A DNA stretch of 64,000 nt from Cupriavidus taiwanensis LMG 19424 (GCF_000069785.1 NC_010530.1:2164001-2228000); one strand, 5' to 3'. Shown: positions 52,312 to 63,214, numbered from the stretch's first letter. Program-made: numbers and translations. The notes: generated by a model not told the origin, from the letters alone.

Positions 52312-52329
52312 CTAGTTCTTCGGAACTAG
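52312..52329 (+). other. UUCG tetraloop hairpin between narK2 and narG
   Basis: CTAGTTC-TTCG-GAACTAG is a perfect 7-bp stem closed by the extra-stable UUCG tetraloop, 18 nt after the narK2 stop. There is no T tract, so it may be a processing or mRNA-stability element or a partial terminator within the 187-nt narK2-narG gap rather than an operon end. Confidence 0.6.
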
Positions 52330-52481
52330 GCCCGCGCCGTGCACCTCCCCCGATCGCCATCCGGCGGCTGTTCCACCAGCGAATTGGCCGCCGCCCCGCT
52401 CCCCCATAAGCTCGAGGTGTCCCTGCAAACGCTCCCGCATGCGCCGGAGCGCCGCAGCAAAGCCTCGCGGAGAACAAGCAA

Positions 52482-55400
52482 ATGAGTCATTTCCTGGATC
52501 GACTGAAGTTCATGTCGCGCGTCAAGTCCACCTATGCGGACGGCCACGGCGCGGTGGTGAACGAAGACCGCAAGTGGGAAGACGGCTACCGCAGCCGCTG
52601 GCAGCACGACAAGATCGTGCGCTCCACCCACGGCGTGAACTGCACCGGCTCGTGCTCCTGGAAGGTCTACGTCAAGAACGGCCTGATTACCTGGGAAACA
52701 CAGCAGACCGACTACCCGCGCACGCGGCCGGACCTGCCCAACCATGAGCCGCGCGGCTGCCCGCGCGGCGCGTCGTACAGCTGGTACGTCTACTCCGCGC
52801 AGCGCGTCAAGTACCCGATGATCCGCGGGCGCCTGATGGAGATGTGGCGCGAGGCCCGCAAGACCCTGGACCCGATCGCCGCGTGGGAATCGATCAGCCA
52901 GGATCCGGAGAAGGCGGCGCGCTACAAGAGCGTGCGCGGCCAGGGCGGCTTCGTGCGCGCCGACTGGAACACCGCCACCGAGATGATCGCCGCGGCCAAC
53001 GCCTTCACCGTGAAGAAGTTCGGCCCGGACCGCGTGATCGGCTTTTCGCCGATCCCGGCCATGTCGATGGTGTCGTACGCCGCCGGCGCGCGCTACCTGA
53101 GCCTGCTCGGCGGCGCCTGCCTGTCGTTCTACGACTGGTACTGCGACCTGCCGCCGGCCAGCCCGCAGATCTGGGGCGAACAGACCGACGTGCCCGAATC
53201 CGCCGACTGGTACAACTCCACCTACCTGATGGTGTGGGGCTCCAACGTGCCGCAGACGCGCACGCCCGACGCGCACTTCTACACCGAGGTGCGCTACAAG
53301 GGCACCAAGACCGTCGCGGTCTCGTCGGACTTCGGCGAGATGGTCAAGTTCGGCGATATCTGGCTGGCGCCGAAGCAGGGCACCGACGCCGCGCTGGCCA
53401 TGGCGATGGGCCACGTGGTGCTCAAGGAATTCCACGCCAGCGGCAAGTCCGCCTACTTCCGCGACTATGTAAAGCAGTACACCGACATGCCGATGCTGGT
53501 GCTGCTGCGCGAGCATGGCGACACGCTGGTGCCCGACCACTTCCTGCGCGCCTCGCACCTGGCCGACAACCTCGGCGAAGCCAACCATCCGGAATGGAAG
53601 ACGCTGCTGGTGGACGACGCCACCGGCGCGATCGTCGCGCCCAACGGCTCGATCGGTTTCCGCTGGGGCGAAGCCGCGCACAACGGCGGTGAGAACGTGG
53701 GTCGCTGGAACCTGGAGCTGAAGGACGGCGGCAGCGGCCGCTCGGTCGAGCCGCGCCTGTCGCTGCTCGGCCACGGCGACGAAGTGGTCGAGGTCGGCTT
53801 CCCCTACTTCGGCGGCGAGCACGACGAACTGCTCCGTCGCCGCGTGCCGGCGCGCCGCATCACGCTGGCCGACGGCAGCACCGCGCTGGTCGCGACCGTC
53901 TACGACCTGCAGCTGGCCAACTACGGCGTCGACCAGGGCCTGGGCGGCCCCAACGTGGCGGCGTCGTATGAAGACGACGTGCCCTACACCCCGGCCTGGC
54001 AGGAGAAGCACACCTCGGTGCCGGCCCGCCTGGTGATCCAGGTCGCGCGCGAGTTCGCCGACAACGCCGACCGCACCCAGGGCAAGAGCATGGTGATCGT
54101 CGGTGCCGCGCTGAACCACTGGTACCACAACGACATGATCTACCGCGGCATCATCAACCTGCTGATGATGTGCGGCTGCATCGGCAAGAGCGGCGGCGGC
54201 TGGGCCCACTACGTCGGGCAGGAGAAACTGCGCCCGCAGTTCGGCTGGGCCCCGCTGGCGTTCGGCCTGGACTGGTCGCGCCCGCCGCGCCAGATGAACG
54301 GCACCTCGTTCTTCTACAACCACACCAGCCAGTGGCGCCACGAGAAGCTGGCCGTCGACGAAATCCTGTCGCCGACCGCCGACCGCAAGCGCTACGACGG
54401 CCTGTCGCTGCTGGACCTGAACGCCAGGTCCGAGCGCATGGGCTGGCTGCCGTCGGCGCCGCAGCTCGGCACCAACCCGCTCGACGTGGTCGACGCGGCC
54501 GAGCAAGCCGGCAAGGACCCGGTCGCCTACACCGTCGAGCAGCTGAAGTCGGGCGCGCTGCAGTTCGCCTGCGACGATCCCGACAATCCCGCCAACTTCC
54601 CGCGCAACATGTTCGTGTGGCGCTCCAACATCCTGGGCAGTTCTGGCAAGGGGCATGAATACTTCCTGAAGTACCTGCTCGGCACGCAAAACGCCGTATT
54701 CGGCGACGAGAACGACGCCATCACGCCGAGCGAAGTCAACGTGCGACCGGCCGCCGAAGGCAAGCTCGACCTGTTGACCGTGCTCGACTTCCGCATGAGC
54801 ACCACCTGCCTGTACGGCGACATCGTGCTGCCGACCGCAACCTGGTACGAGAAGGACGACCTCAACACGTCCGACATGCACCCCTTTATCCACCCGCTGT
54901 CCGAAGCCGTGCAGCCGCTGTGGGAAAGCAAGACCGACTGGGAAATCTACAAGGCCATCGCGAAGAAGTTCAGCGAGATCGCCGGGCCGTACCTTGGCAC
55001 GCGCAAGGACCTGGTCTGCACGCCGCTGCTGCATGACACCCCGGGCGAACTGGGCCAGCCGTTCGAGCCGAAGGACTGGAAGGCCGGCGAGTGCGACCTG
55101 ATCCCCGGCAAGACCGCGCCGTCGATGACGGTGGTCGAGCGCAACTACGCGGACATCTACAAGAAATTCACCTCGATCGGCCCGCTGCTCGACAAGCTCG
55201 GCAACGGCGGCAAGGGCATCAACTGGAACACCCAGCACGAGGTGAAGGAAATCGGCGACCTGAGCCATACGGTGACGGAACCCGGCGTGAGCAAGGGCCG
55301 CCCGAAGCTCGAAACGGCGATCGACGCCGCCGAGATGATCCTGACCTTCGCGCCCGAGACCAACGGCCACGTCGCCGTCAAGGCATGGGAAGCGCTGTCG

Positions 55401-56228
55401 AAGATCACTGGCCGCGACCACACCCACCTGGCCGAAGGGCGCGAGCACGACAAGATCCGCTTCCGCGACGTGCAGGCGCAGCCGCGCAAGATCATTTCCG
55501 CGCCGACGTGGTCGGGGCTGGAATCGGAAGAGGTCAGCTACAACGCCGGCTACACCAACGTGCATGAGCTGATCCCCTGGCGCACGCTGACCGGCCGCCA
55601 GCAGTTCTGGCAGGACCATCGCTGGATGCTGGACTTCGGCGAGGGCGCGTGCGTGTACAAGCCGGCCATCGACACCAAGACCGTCGCGCCGATGCTGGGC
55701 AGGAAGCCCAACGGCAACCCGGAGCTGGTGCTGAACTGGATCACGCCGCACCAGAAATGGGGGATCCACTCCACGTATTCGGACAACCTGCGCATGCTGA
55801 CGCTGTCGCGCGGCGGCCCGCACGTATGGATCTCGGAAGCCGAGGCCAAGGCCAACGGCATCCGCGACAACGACTGGGTCGAGGTGTTCAACGTCAACGG
55901 CACGCTGACCGCGCGCGTGGTGGTGTCGCAGCGCGTGCCCCAGGGCATGTGTTTGATGTACCACGCCCAGGAAAAGATCGTGAACGTGCCGGGTGCCGAG
56001 ACCAGCGGTATGCGCGGCGGCATCCATAACTCGGTCACGCGCGCCGTGACCAAGCCCACCCACATGATCGGCGGCTACGCGCAGCTGGCCTACGGCTTCA
56101 ACTACTACGGCACCGTCGGCAGCAACCGCGACGAGTTCGTGATCCTGCGCAAGATGAAGAAGATCGACTGGCTGGAAGGGCCGCTCGTGGAAAAGAACGC
56201 GAAGTTGAGTGAAAAGGAAGGAGCCTGA
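52482..56228 (+). CDS. narG: Respiratory nitrate reductase alpha subunit
   Basis: The 1248-residue catalytic subunit of membrane-bound nitrate reductase, reducing nitrate to nitrite at a bis-MGD molybdenum site on the cytosolic side. The FS0 [4Fe-4S] ligands H50, C54, C58 and C93 are at the same numbers as in E. coli NarG (STHGVNCTGSC, EPRGCPRG). The molybdenum-ligand aspartate region DWYCDLPPASPQIWGEQTD is intact. The N-terminus lacks a functional RR-signal, as for other cytosolic NarG. GCGGAGAAC precedes the ATG. The 1350-residue frame on the other strand is a shadow. Confidence 0.97.
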   Translation: MSHFLDRLKFMSRVKSTYADGHGAVVNEDRKWEDGYRSRWQHDKIVRSTHGVNCTGSCSWKVYVKNGLITWETQQTDYPRTRPDLPNHEPRGCPRGASYSWYVYSAQRVKYPMIRGRLMEMWREARKTLDPIAAWESISQDPEKAARYKSVRGQGGFVRADWNTATEMIAAANAFTVKKFGPDRVIGFSPIPAMSMVSYAAGARYLSLLGGACLSFYDWYCDLPPASPQIWGEQTDVPESADWYNSTYLMVWGSNVPQTRTPDAHFYTEVRYKGTKTVAVSSDFGEMVKFGDIWLAPKQGTDAALAMAMGHVVLKEFHASGKSAYFRDYVKQYTDMPMLVLLREHGDTLVPDHFLRASHLADNLGEANHPEWKTLLVDDATGAIVAPNGSIGFRWGEAAHNGGENVGRWNLELKDGGSGRSVEPRLSLLGHGDEVVEVGFPYFGGEHDELLRRRVPARRITLADGSTALVATVYDLQLANYGVDQGLGGPNVAASYEDDVPYTPAWQEKHTSVPARLVIQVAREFADNADRTQGKSMVIVGAALNHWYHNDMIYRGIINLLMMCGCIGKSGGGWAHYVGQEKLRPQFGWAPLAFGLDWSRPPRQMNGTSFFYNHTSQWRHEKLAVDEILSPTADRKRYDGLSLLDLNARSERMGWLPSAPQLGTNPLDVVDAAEQAGKDPVAYTVEQLKSGALQFACDDPDNPANFPRNMFVWRSNILGSSGKGHEYFLKYLLGTQNAVFGDENDAITPSEVNVRPAAEGKLDLLTVLDFRMSTTCLYGDIVLPTATWYEKDDLNTSDMHPFIHPLSEAVQPLWESKTDWEIYKAIAKKFSEIAGPYLGTRKDLVCTPLLHDTPGELGQPFEPKDWKAGECDLIPGKTAPSMTVVERNYADIYKKFTSIGPLLDKLGNGGKGINWNTQHEVKEIGDLSHTVTEPGVSKGRPKLETAIDAAEMILTFAPETNGHVAVKAWEALSKITGRDHTHLAEGREHDKIRFRDVQAQPRKIISAPTWSGLESEEVSYNAGYTNVHELIPWRTLTGRQQFWQDHRWMLDFGEGACVYKPAIDTKTVAPMLGRKPNGNPELVLNWITPHQKWGIHSTYSDNLRMLTLSRGGPHVWISEAEAKANGIRDNDWVEVFNVNGTLTARVVVSQRVPQGMCLMYHAQEKIVNVPGAETSGMRGGIHNSVTRAVTKPTHMIGGYAQLAYGFNYYGTVGSNRDEFVILRKMKKIDWLEGPLVEKNAKLSEKEGA

Positions 56229-56229
56229 C

Positions 56230-57780
56230 ATGAAGATCCGTGCCCAGGTGGCCATGGTGCTGAACCTCGACAAGTGCATCGGCTGCCATACCTGCTCCGT
56301 GACCTGCAAGAACGTCTGGACCAGCCGCGACGGCGTCGAGTACGCGTGGTTCAACAACGTCGAGACCAAGCCCGGCATCGGCTATCCCAAGGAATGGGAG
56401 AACCAGGACAAGTGGCAGGGCGGCTGGAAGCGCAATGCCGACGGCACGCTCGAACCGCGCCAGGGCGGCAAGCTGAAGATCCTGGCAAACCTGTTCGCCA
56501 ATCCCAACCTGCCGGCGATCGACGAGTACTACGAACCTTTCACCTACGACTACGAGCACCTGCAGAAGGCGCCGCTGTCGCAGACCCCGCCGACCGCGCG
56601 GCCGGTCTCGGTGCTGACCGGCCGCAAGATGGAAAAGATCGAGTGGGGCCCGAACTGGGAAGACGACCTCGGCGGCGAGTTCAGTTCGCGCGGCCGCGAC
56701 AAGCTCTTCGACGACGTGCAGAAGGAGATGTACTCGACCTTCGAGAACACCTTCATGATGTACCTGCCGCGCCTGTGCGAGCACTGCCTGAACCCGGCCT
56801 GCGTGGCGTCGTGCCCGTCGGGCTCGATCTACAAGCGCGAGGACGACGGCATCGTGCTGGTCGACCAGGACAAGTGCCGCGGCTGGCGCATGTGCATCTC
56901 GGGCTGCCCGTACAAGAAGATCTACTTCAACTGGCAGAGCGGCAAGGCCGAGAAATGCCTGTTCTGCTATCCGCGCATCGAGGCCGGCCAGCCCACGGTC
57001 TGCTCCGAGACCTGTGTCGGCCGCATCCGCTACCTCGGCGTGATGCTGTACGACGCCGACCGCATCGAGCAGGCCGCGTCGGTGGCCGACGAGCGCGACC
57101 TGTACCAGTCGCAGCTCGACGTGTTCCTCGATCCGCACGACCCTGCGGTGCAGGCCGAGGCGCTGCGCCAGGGCATCCCGCAAAGCTGGCTCGATGCCGC
57201 GCGCAAGTCGCCAGTCTACAAGATGGCGTGCGAGTGGAAGGTCGCCTTCCCGTTGCACCCGGAGTACCGCACGCTGCCGATGGTCTGGTACATCCCGCCG
57301 CTGTCGCCGATCCAGTCGGCGGCGGAGGCGGGCCACATGGGCATGAACGGCATCATCCCCGACGTCAAGAGCCTGCGCATCCCGGTCAAGTACCTGGCCA
57401 ACCTGCTGACCGCGGGCGACGTGATGCCGGTGCTGTCGGCGCTGGACCGCATGCTGGCGATGCGCGCCTACAAGCGCTCGCAGGTGGTGGACGGGGTGCA
57501 GGACCTCGATGTGCTCAAGCAGGTGGGCCTGACACCCGCGCAGGTCGAGGATATGTACAAGACCATGGCCATCGCCAACTACGAAGACCGCTTCGTGATC
57601 CCGTCCTCGCACAAGGAAATGGTCGAGGACAGCTTCAACGACAAGGCCAGCTGCGGCTTCACCTTCGGCAACGGCTGCTCGGGCGGCACCTCGGATGGTG
57701 CGCTGTTCGGCAAGAAGCCGCAGGGCAGCGTGCATTTCGTCGACATGCCCAGGTCGCGCAAGAAGGCCGTGATGAGCTGA
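56230..57780 (+). CDS. narH: Respiratory nitrate reductase beta subunit
   Basis: A 516-residue iron-sulfur subunit carrying four clusters between NarI hemes and NarG. Ligand groups visible: CIGCHTCSVTC from C16, CEHCLNPACVASCPSG, CRGWRMCISGCPYK (with Trp in place of one Cys, the 3Fe-4S site) and CLFCYPRIEAGQPTVCSETC. The ATG at 56230 starts 1 nt after the narG stop. Length agrees with the E. coli subunit (512). Confidence 0.96.
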   Translation: MKIRAQVAMVLNLDKCIGCHTCSVTCKNVWTSRDGVEYAWFNNVETKPGIGYPKEWENQDKWQGGWKRNADGTLEPRQGGKLKILANLFANPNLPAIDEYYEPFTYDYEHLQKAPLSQTPPTARPVSVLTGRKMEKIEWGPNWEDDLGGEFSSRGRDKLFDDVQKEMYSTFENTFMMYLPRLCEHCLNPACVASCPSGSIYKREDDGIVLVDQDKCRGWRMCISGCPYKKIYFNWQSGKAEKCLFCYPRIEAGQPTVCSETCVGRIRYLGVMLYDADRIEQAASVADERDLYQSQLDVFLDPHDPAVQAEALRQGIPQSWLDAARKSPVYKMACEWKVAFPLHPEYRTLPMVWYIPPLSPIQSAAEAGHMGMNGIIPDVKSLRIPVKYLANLLTAGDVMPVLSALDRMLAMRAYKRSQVVDGVQDLDVLKQVGLTPAQVEDMYKTMAIANYEDRFVIPSSHKEMVEDSFNDKASCGFTFGNGCSGGTSDGALFGKKPQGSVHFVDMPRSRKKAVMS

Positions 57781-57807
57781 GCGCCCGCGAACGAACCGGA
57801 GAAGAAC

Positions 57808-58473
57808 ATGCCCCTCTATCCCATCCTCAGCGCGCTGCTCGGCTATCCCGAGCAGGAGCTGGTCGACGCGCTGTCCGAGATCGACGCCGCGCTGGCCGAG
57901 TGGCCGCAGGCGCGACACCTGCTTGCGCCGGTGACCGACATGCTGCGCAGCGAGACGCTGATCACGCTGCAGGAAAACTATGTCGCCACCTTCGACCGCA
58001 ACCCGGCACACTCGCTGCACCTGTTCGAGCATGTGCACGGCGAAAGCCGCGACCGCGGCCAGGCGATGGTCGACCTGATCGACGAATACCGGCGCGACGG
58101 CTTCGAGCCGGCCGCGTCGGAGTTGCCGGACTACGTGCCGCTGTTCCTGGAGTTTCTGGGTGCGCTGGGCGCTGATGGCAAGGAAGCGCGCGCCGAGCAC
58201 CTGCTGGGCGAGGCGATCCACGTTCTGGCCGCGATCGGCGACCGGCTCGCGCGCAACCAGAGCCCGTATGCCGGCGTGTTCGCGGTGCTGCGCACGCTCA
58301 CCGACGTGCAGCCGCAACCGCAGCAGGAGCCGCCGGTGCGGGACATGGACGAGGCGCTGGAAACCTTCGGCCCGGGCGCCGACGGCGTGGAGCCGCTGCT
58401 GGCCCCGCACACCGGACCGCAGGCGGTGAAGTTCTACCCACGCGGCACGGCGCCGGCGCCTGCTGTTTGCTGA
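57808..58473 (+). CDS. narJ: Nitrate reductase molybdenum chaperone NarJ
   Basis: A 221-residue TorD/NarJ-family chaperone that binds apo-NarG and directs molybdenum cofactor insertion. Typical segments are MPLYPILSALLGYPEQELVD at the start, LHLFEHVHGESRDRGQAMVD and ELPDYVPLFLEFLGAL (the DYVPLFLE core). AGAAG precedes the ATG at 57808. It is not part of the final complex. The gap to narI is unusually long (196 nt) and holds a repeat element. Confidence 0.93.
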   Translation: MPLYPILSALLGYPEQELVDALSEIDAALAEWPQARHLLAPVTDMLRSETLITLQENYVATFDRNPAHSLHLFEHVHGESRDRGQAMVDLIDEYRRDGFEPAASELPDYVPLFLEFLGALGADGKEARAEHLLGEAIHVLAAIGDRLARNQSPYAGVFAVLRTLTDVQPQPQQEPPVRDMDEALETFGPGADGVEPLLAPHTGPQAVKFYPRGTAPAPAVC

Positions 58474-58488
58474 CATGCCTGCGCGAGC

Positions 58489-58618
58489 CGATTGTGTTCT
58501 CCCCTCTCCCGCCTGCGGGAGAGGGGCGGGGGAGAGGGCGGGAGCTTCCACGAAGCGCCGGTGCTTAAACCACCCCTCACCCTGCCCTCTCCCCTGAGGG
58601 GAGAGGGGAACACAATCG
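58489..58618. repeat. Two-hairpin inverted repeat (BIME-like) in the narJ-narI gap
   Basis: The outer arms CGATTGTGTT (58489-58498) and AACACAATCG (58609-58618) are perfect inverses. Next to them are CCCCTCTCCC-type runs that form internal hairpins: CCCCTCTCCCGC/GCGGGAGAGGGG on the left (58501-58526) and CCCTCTCCCCT/AGGGGAGAGGG on the right. The same inner unit is found at 16131-16152 and, degenerate, at 25279-25294. This is a composite repeat of the REP/BIME kind inserted inside an operon. Confidence 0.7.
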
Positions 58619-58669
58619 ACGGAGACACGCACGCACGCCCTTGCTGCCCACTTATCGAGCTAACACACC

Positions 58670-59353
58670 ATGGCAACCCTCCACCAATTCCTCTTCGGCA
58701 TCTACCCCTACATCGCGCTCGCCATCTTCCTGTTCGGCAGCCTGGCCCGCTTCGAGCGCGAGCAGTACACCTGGAAGACCGACAGCTCGCAGGTGCTCTA
58801 CCGCGGCAACCTGCGCATGGGCAACATCCTGTTCCACGTCGGCATCCTGGGCCTGTTCTTCGGCCACCTGGTTGGCCTGCTGACGCCGGTGGCGGTGTGG
58901 GACGCGCTTGGCGTCTCGCATGGCTTCAAGCAAGGCGTGGCGATGGCGGCCGGCGGCGTGATGGGCACCATGTGCCTGGCCGGGCTGCTGATCCTGCTGC
59001 ACCGCCGCCTGACCAACGCGCGCGTGTCCGCCGTGACCCGCACCGGCGACAAGGTGCTGCTGCTATGGCTGCTGGCGACGCTGCTGCTGGGCCTGTCGAC
59101 CATCTTCGAATCGGCCGGACACATGGACGGCCACATGATGGTGCAGCTGATGCACTGGGCCCAGCACATCGTCACGCTGCGCGGCGACGCCGCCGGCTTT
59201 ATCGCCGACGCGCCGCTGCTGTTCAAGGCGCACCTGTTCATGGGCATGACCCTGTTCGTGATCTTCCCGTTCACGCGGCTGGTGCATGTGTGGAGCGGCT
59301 TTGCCTCGGTCGGCTATCTCGGCCGTGCCTGGCAGCTGGTGCGCAGCCGCTGA
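58670..59353 (+). CDS. narI: Respiratory nitrate reductase gamma subunit
   Basis: A 227-residue cytochrome b subunit with five membrane segments, which takes electrons from quinol and passes them to NarH. Candidate heme-b histidines lie in FHVGILGLFFGHLVGL (N-terminal half) and in KAHLFMGM and TRLVHVWSG (C-terminal half). Start MATLHQFLFG at 58670 follows a weak site. Separated from narJ by the inverted repeat, so its expression may depend on read-through of that structure. Confidence 0.95.
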   Translation: MATLHQFLFGIYPYIALAIFLFGSLARFEREQYTWKTDSSQVLYRGNLRMGNILFHVGILGLFFGHLVGLLTPVAVWDALGVSHGFKQGVAMAAGGVMGTMCLAGLLILLHRRLTNARVSAVTRTGDKVLLLWLLATLLLGLSTIFESAGHMDGHMMVQLMHWAQHIVTLRGDAAGFIADAPLLFKAHLFMGMTLFVIFPFTRLVHVWSGFASVGYLGRAWQLVRSR

Positions 59354-59380
59354 ACGCCGCTACCCGACAAGGAGAATCCG

Positions 59381-60133
59381 ATGCCTGTCACCGTCAACGG
59401 CGTGGAACTGCGCGACGCCGATATCGAGCGCGAACTGGACCACCATCACGACGCCGCCAACCCGGCGCGGCTGGCCACCATCTCGGCGATCCTGCGCCTG
59501 CTGATGCGGGCAGAAGCCGCGCGCACCGGCCTGGACGCTGCGGCCATGGATGACGACGCGCTGGCGCAGGCGCTGCTGGCGCGCGAGGCCGCCACGCCAG
59601 AAGCCGACGAAGCCAGCTGCCGCCGCCACTACGACAGCCACCCCGGGCGCTTCCGCGAAGGCGAATGGGTCGAAGCCGACCATATCCTGTTCCAGGTCAC
59701 GCCCCGTGTGCCGCTGGACGCGTTGCGCGAGGTCGCGGCGCAGACGCTGGCGCTGGTGCGCGGCGATCCCGCGAGCTTTGCGCATCATGCCCGCGCGCTG
59801 TCCAACTGCCCCAGCGGCGCCAACGGCGGCCGGCTGGGCCGCGTGTTCCGCGGCGAGACCGCTCCGGAATTCGAGCGCGCGCTGTTCGCCGCGCAGCAGG
59901 ACGGCGTGCTGCCGCAGTTGCTTGAATCCCGTTATGGCCTCCATATCGTGCGCATCCTCGAGCGTTGCCCCGGCACGCGCCTGCCGTTCGAGACGGTGCG
60001 CGGCGAGATTGCGCGCGCTCTCGGCGCCGCGGCGCGCGACCGCGCCTGGAAGCAGTACGCCAGCCTGCTGATCGGCCGCGCGCGCATCGAAGGCATCGAG
60101 CTGGAGGGCGCTGACAGCCCGCTGGTGCAGTAA
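59381..60133 (+). CDS. PpiC/NifM-type peptidyl-prolyl isomerase
   Basis: A 250-residue parvulin-type isomerase. The catalytic parvulin domain spans about 98-205: ADHILFQVTP, FAHHARALSNCPSGANGGRL, FEVGELVPEF-like GETAPEFERALF and SRYGLHIVRI. No signal peptide, so cytosolic. A similar gene lies after narI in Pseudomonas aeruginosa (narK1K2GHJI-PPIase), where it is thought to assist nitrate reductase folding. AAGGAGAATCC precedes the start. Confidence 0.87.
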   Translation: MPVTVNGVELRDADIERELDHHHDAANPARLATISAILRLLMRAEAARTGLDAAAMDDDALAQALLAREAATPEADEASCRRHYDSHPGRFREGEWVEADHILFQVTPRVPLDALREVAAQTLALVRGDPASFAHHARALSNCPSGANGGRLGRVFRGETAPEFERALFAAQQDGVLPQLLESRYGLHIVRILERCPGTRLPFETVRGEIARALGAAARDRAWKQYASLLIGRARIEGIELEGADSPLVQ

Positions 60134-60148
60134 CGCCCGGAGGCCGCC

Positions 60149-60856
60149 GTGCATCACATCGAACATCTGCTCAAAGGCTTCGAACGCTTCCAGCAACGCT
60201 ATTTCGACGACGAGCCCGGACTGTTCGACACCCTGCGCACCGGCCAGCGTCCGCCGACGCTGCTGATCGGCTGCAGCGACTCGCGCGTCGACCCCGGCCT
60301 GCTGCTCGGCTGCGACCCGGGCGAGCTGTTTACCGTGCGCAATATCGGCAACCTGGTGCCGCCCTGCACCGGCCGCCACGAAGGCAGCCTGCATGGCGTG
60401 TCGGCGGCGATCCAGTTCGCGGTGCAGCAGCTGCGTGTGGCCCGCATCATCGTGATGGGCCACGGCGGCTGCGGCGGCATCCGCGCGCTGCTGGCGCAGC
60501 CGGCCGATGCCGGCGACCATGCGCCCGACGACGGCGAGGATCCGGACTACCTCGGCGCCTGGGTCCGCATCGCCGCGCCGGCGCGTCGCCAGGTGGAGGA
60601 AACCCTGGCCGCAGCCAGCGCCGCGCAGCGCCAGCGCGCCTGCGAGCAGGCGGCGATCCTGGTGTCGCTGCGCAACCTGCAGACCTTCCCGTTCGTGCGG
60701 CGCGCGCTGGAAGCCGGCGCGCTGACGCTGCACGGCTGGTACTTCGATCTCCAGGCCGGCGCGCTGCTGGCCTATTCGCAGCGCGCCGACAGCTTCCTGC
60801 CGCTGGTGTGCCCGCTGCCCGCCCAATCAGAAACCTGCGAACCCTGCGAAGGCTGA
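60149..60856 (+). CDS. Beta-class carbonic anhydrase
   Basis: A 235-residue zinc enzyme interconverting CO2 and bicarbonate. The zinc ligands C42, H105 and C108 and the catalytic dyad D44/R46 are present ([16 protein letters not shown]). The start is GTG at 60149, 15 nt after the isomerase stop; [11 protein letters not shown] follows. Embedding in a nar/nir operon is unusual and suggests CO2/pH handling during anaerobic respiration, though it may simply be co-transcribed. Confidence 0.92.
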   Translation: MHHIEHLLKGFERFQQRYFDDEPGLFDTLRTGQRPPTLLIGCSDSRVDPGLLLGCDPGELFTVRNIGNLVPPCTGRHEGSLHGVSAAIQFAVQQLRVARIIVMGHGGCGGIRALLAQPADAGDHAPDDGEDPDYLGAWVRIAAPARRQVEETLAAASAAQRQRACEQAAILVSLRNLQTFPFVRRALEAGALTLHGWYFDLQAGALLAYSQRADSFLPLVCPLPAQSETCEPCEG

Positions 60857-60860
60857 CCCC

Positions 60861-61421
60861 ATGCATCCCTTCATCCTTGGCATCACCGGCACCTCCGGCA
60901 GCGGCAAGACCACGCTGATCACGGCGCTGCTGCCGTGGTTCCGCGCCCAGGGCCTGACCGTCAACGTGATCAAGCACAGCCACCACCCGCTCGAACTGGA
61001 GCCGCCGGGCAAGGACAGCGCACGCTTCCGCGCCGCCGGCGCGGCCGAGGTGATGGTGGCCTCGCCCTATCGCTACGCCATCGTGCGCGAACTCGCCGAC
61101 GAGGCCGAGCCAACGCTGGACGAACAGGTCGCGCGCCTGCGCCCGGCCGATATCACGCTGGTGGAAGGCTTCCGCCGCGAGGCCATCCCGCGCATCGAGG
61201 TCTACCGGCCCGCGCACGGGCGCGCGCCCTACTATCCGGGCGATCCGTCGATCATCGCGCTGGCCACCGACACGCGCATGGACACCGTGCTGCCATGCAT
61301 GGCGCTGGACGATATCGCACAGGTCGGCAGCTTTATCCTGGCCCTGCGCGACCAGGCCGCCGCGAGCCTCCCCGCTTCGTTTGATGACAGTCAATCCCAT
61401 GTCGGCAGTGTGTGCGCATGA
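60861..61421 (+). CDS. mobB: Molybdopterin-guanine dinucleotide adapter MobB
   Basis: A 186-residue P-loop protein with [11 protein letters not shown] as Walker A (about 10-20), VNVIKHSHH, the family's [10 protein letters not shown] segment and the [15 protein letters not shown] motif. MobB helps deliver guanylated molybdenum cofactor (bis-MGD), which NarG and possibly the SoxC-like enzyme's system need. It begins 4 nt after the carbonic anhydrase stop. Its last codons overlap the FNR-type box upstream of nirS. Confidence 0.93.
   Translation: MHPFILGITGTSGSGKTTLITALLPWFRAQGLTVNVIKHSHHPLELEPPGKDSARFRAAGAAEVMVASPYRYAIVRELADEAEPTLDEQVARLRPADITLVEGFRREAIPRIEVYRPAHGRAPYYPGDPSIIALATDTRMDTVLPCMALDDIAQVGSFILALRDQAAASLPASFDDSQSHVGSVCA
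61382..61395 (+). promoter_or_regulatory. FNR/DNR-type box for nirS, inside mobB
   Basis: TTGAT-GACA-GTCAA matches the FNR/NNR/DNR consensus TTGAT-N4-ATCAA in 9 of 10 conserved positions. It lies in the last codons of mobB, 106 nt before the nirS ATG. The -10-like CATGAT at 61418-61423 is at the distance expected for a class II activator site (about 41.5 nt from site centre to start). This predicts anaerobic/NO-responsive transcription of nirS independent of the nar operon. Confidence 0.72.
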
Positions 61422-61432
61422 TCGCCACATGA

Positions 61433-63178
<1,746 letters not shown>

Positions 63179-63184
63179 GCCCGC

Positions 63185-63214
63185 GCCCTCGCTGCGCCCA
63201 GGCGCGGCGAGGGC
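63185..63214 (+). terminator. Strong hairpin between nirS and nirC
   Basis: GCCCTCGCTGCGCC and GGCGCGGCGAGGGC pair over 14 bp (one G-U) around a CA loop, 6 nt after the nirS stop. Without a T tract it is probably a partial terminator or 3' stabiliser, raising nirS mRNA above the maturation genes. Confidence 0.6.

Noticed and set aside
52326..56378. 1350-residue open frame on the minus strand across narG
   Set aside because: Antisense shadow of narG. Composition is rich in Val/Ala/Arg/His/Gln with no domain, whereas the plus-strand frame is unmistakable NarG with all cluster ligands.
56098..58632. 844-residue minus-strand frame across narH and narJ
   Set aside because: Antisense shadow. No motif; the plus strand has the full cysteine pattern of NarH and a normal NarJ.
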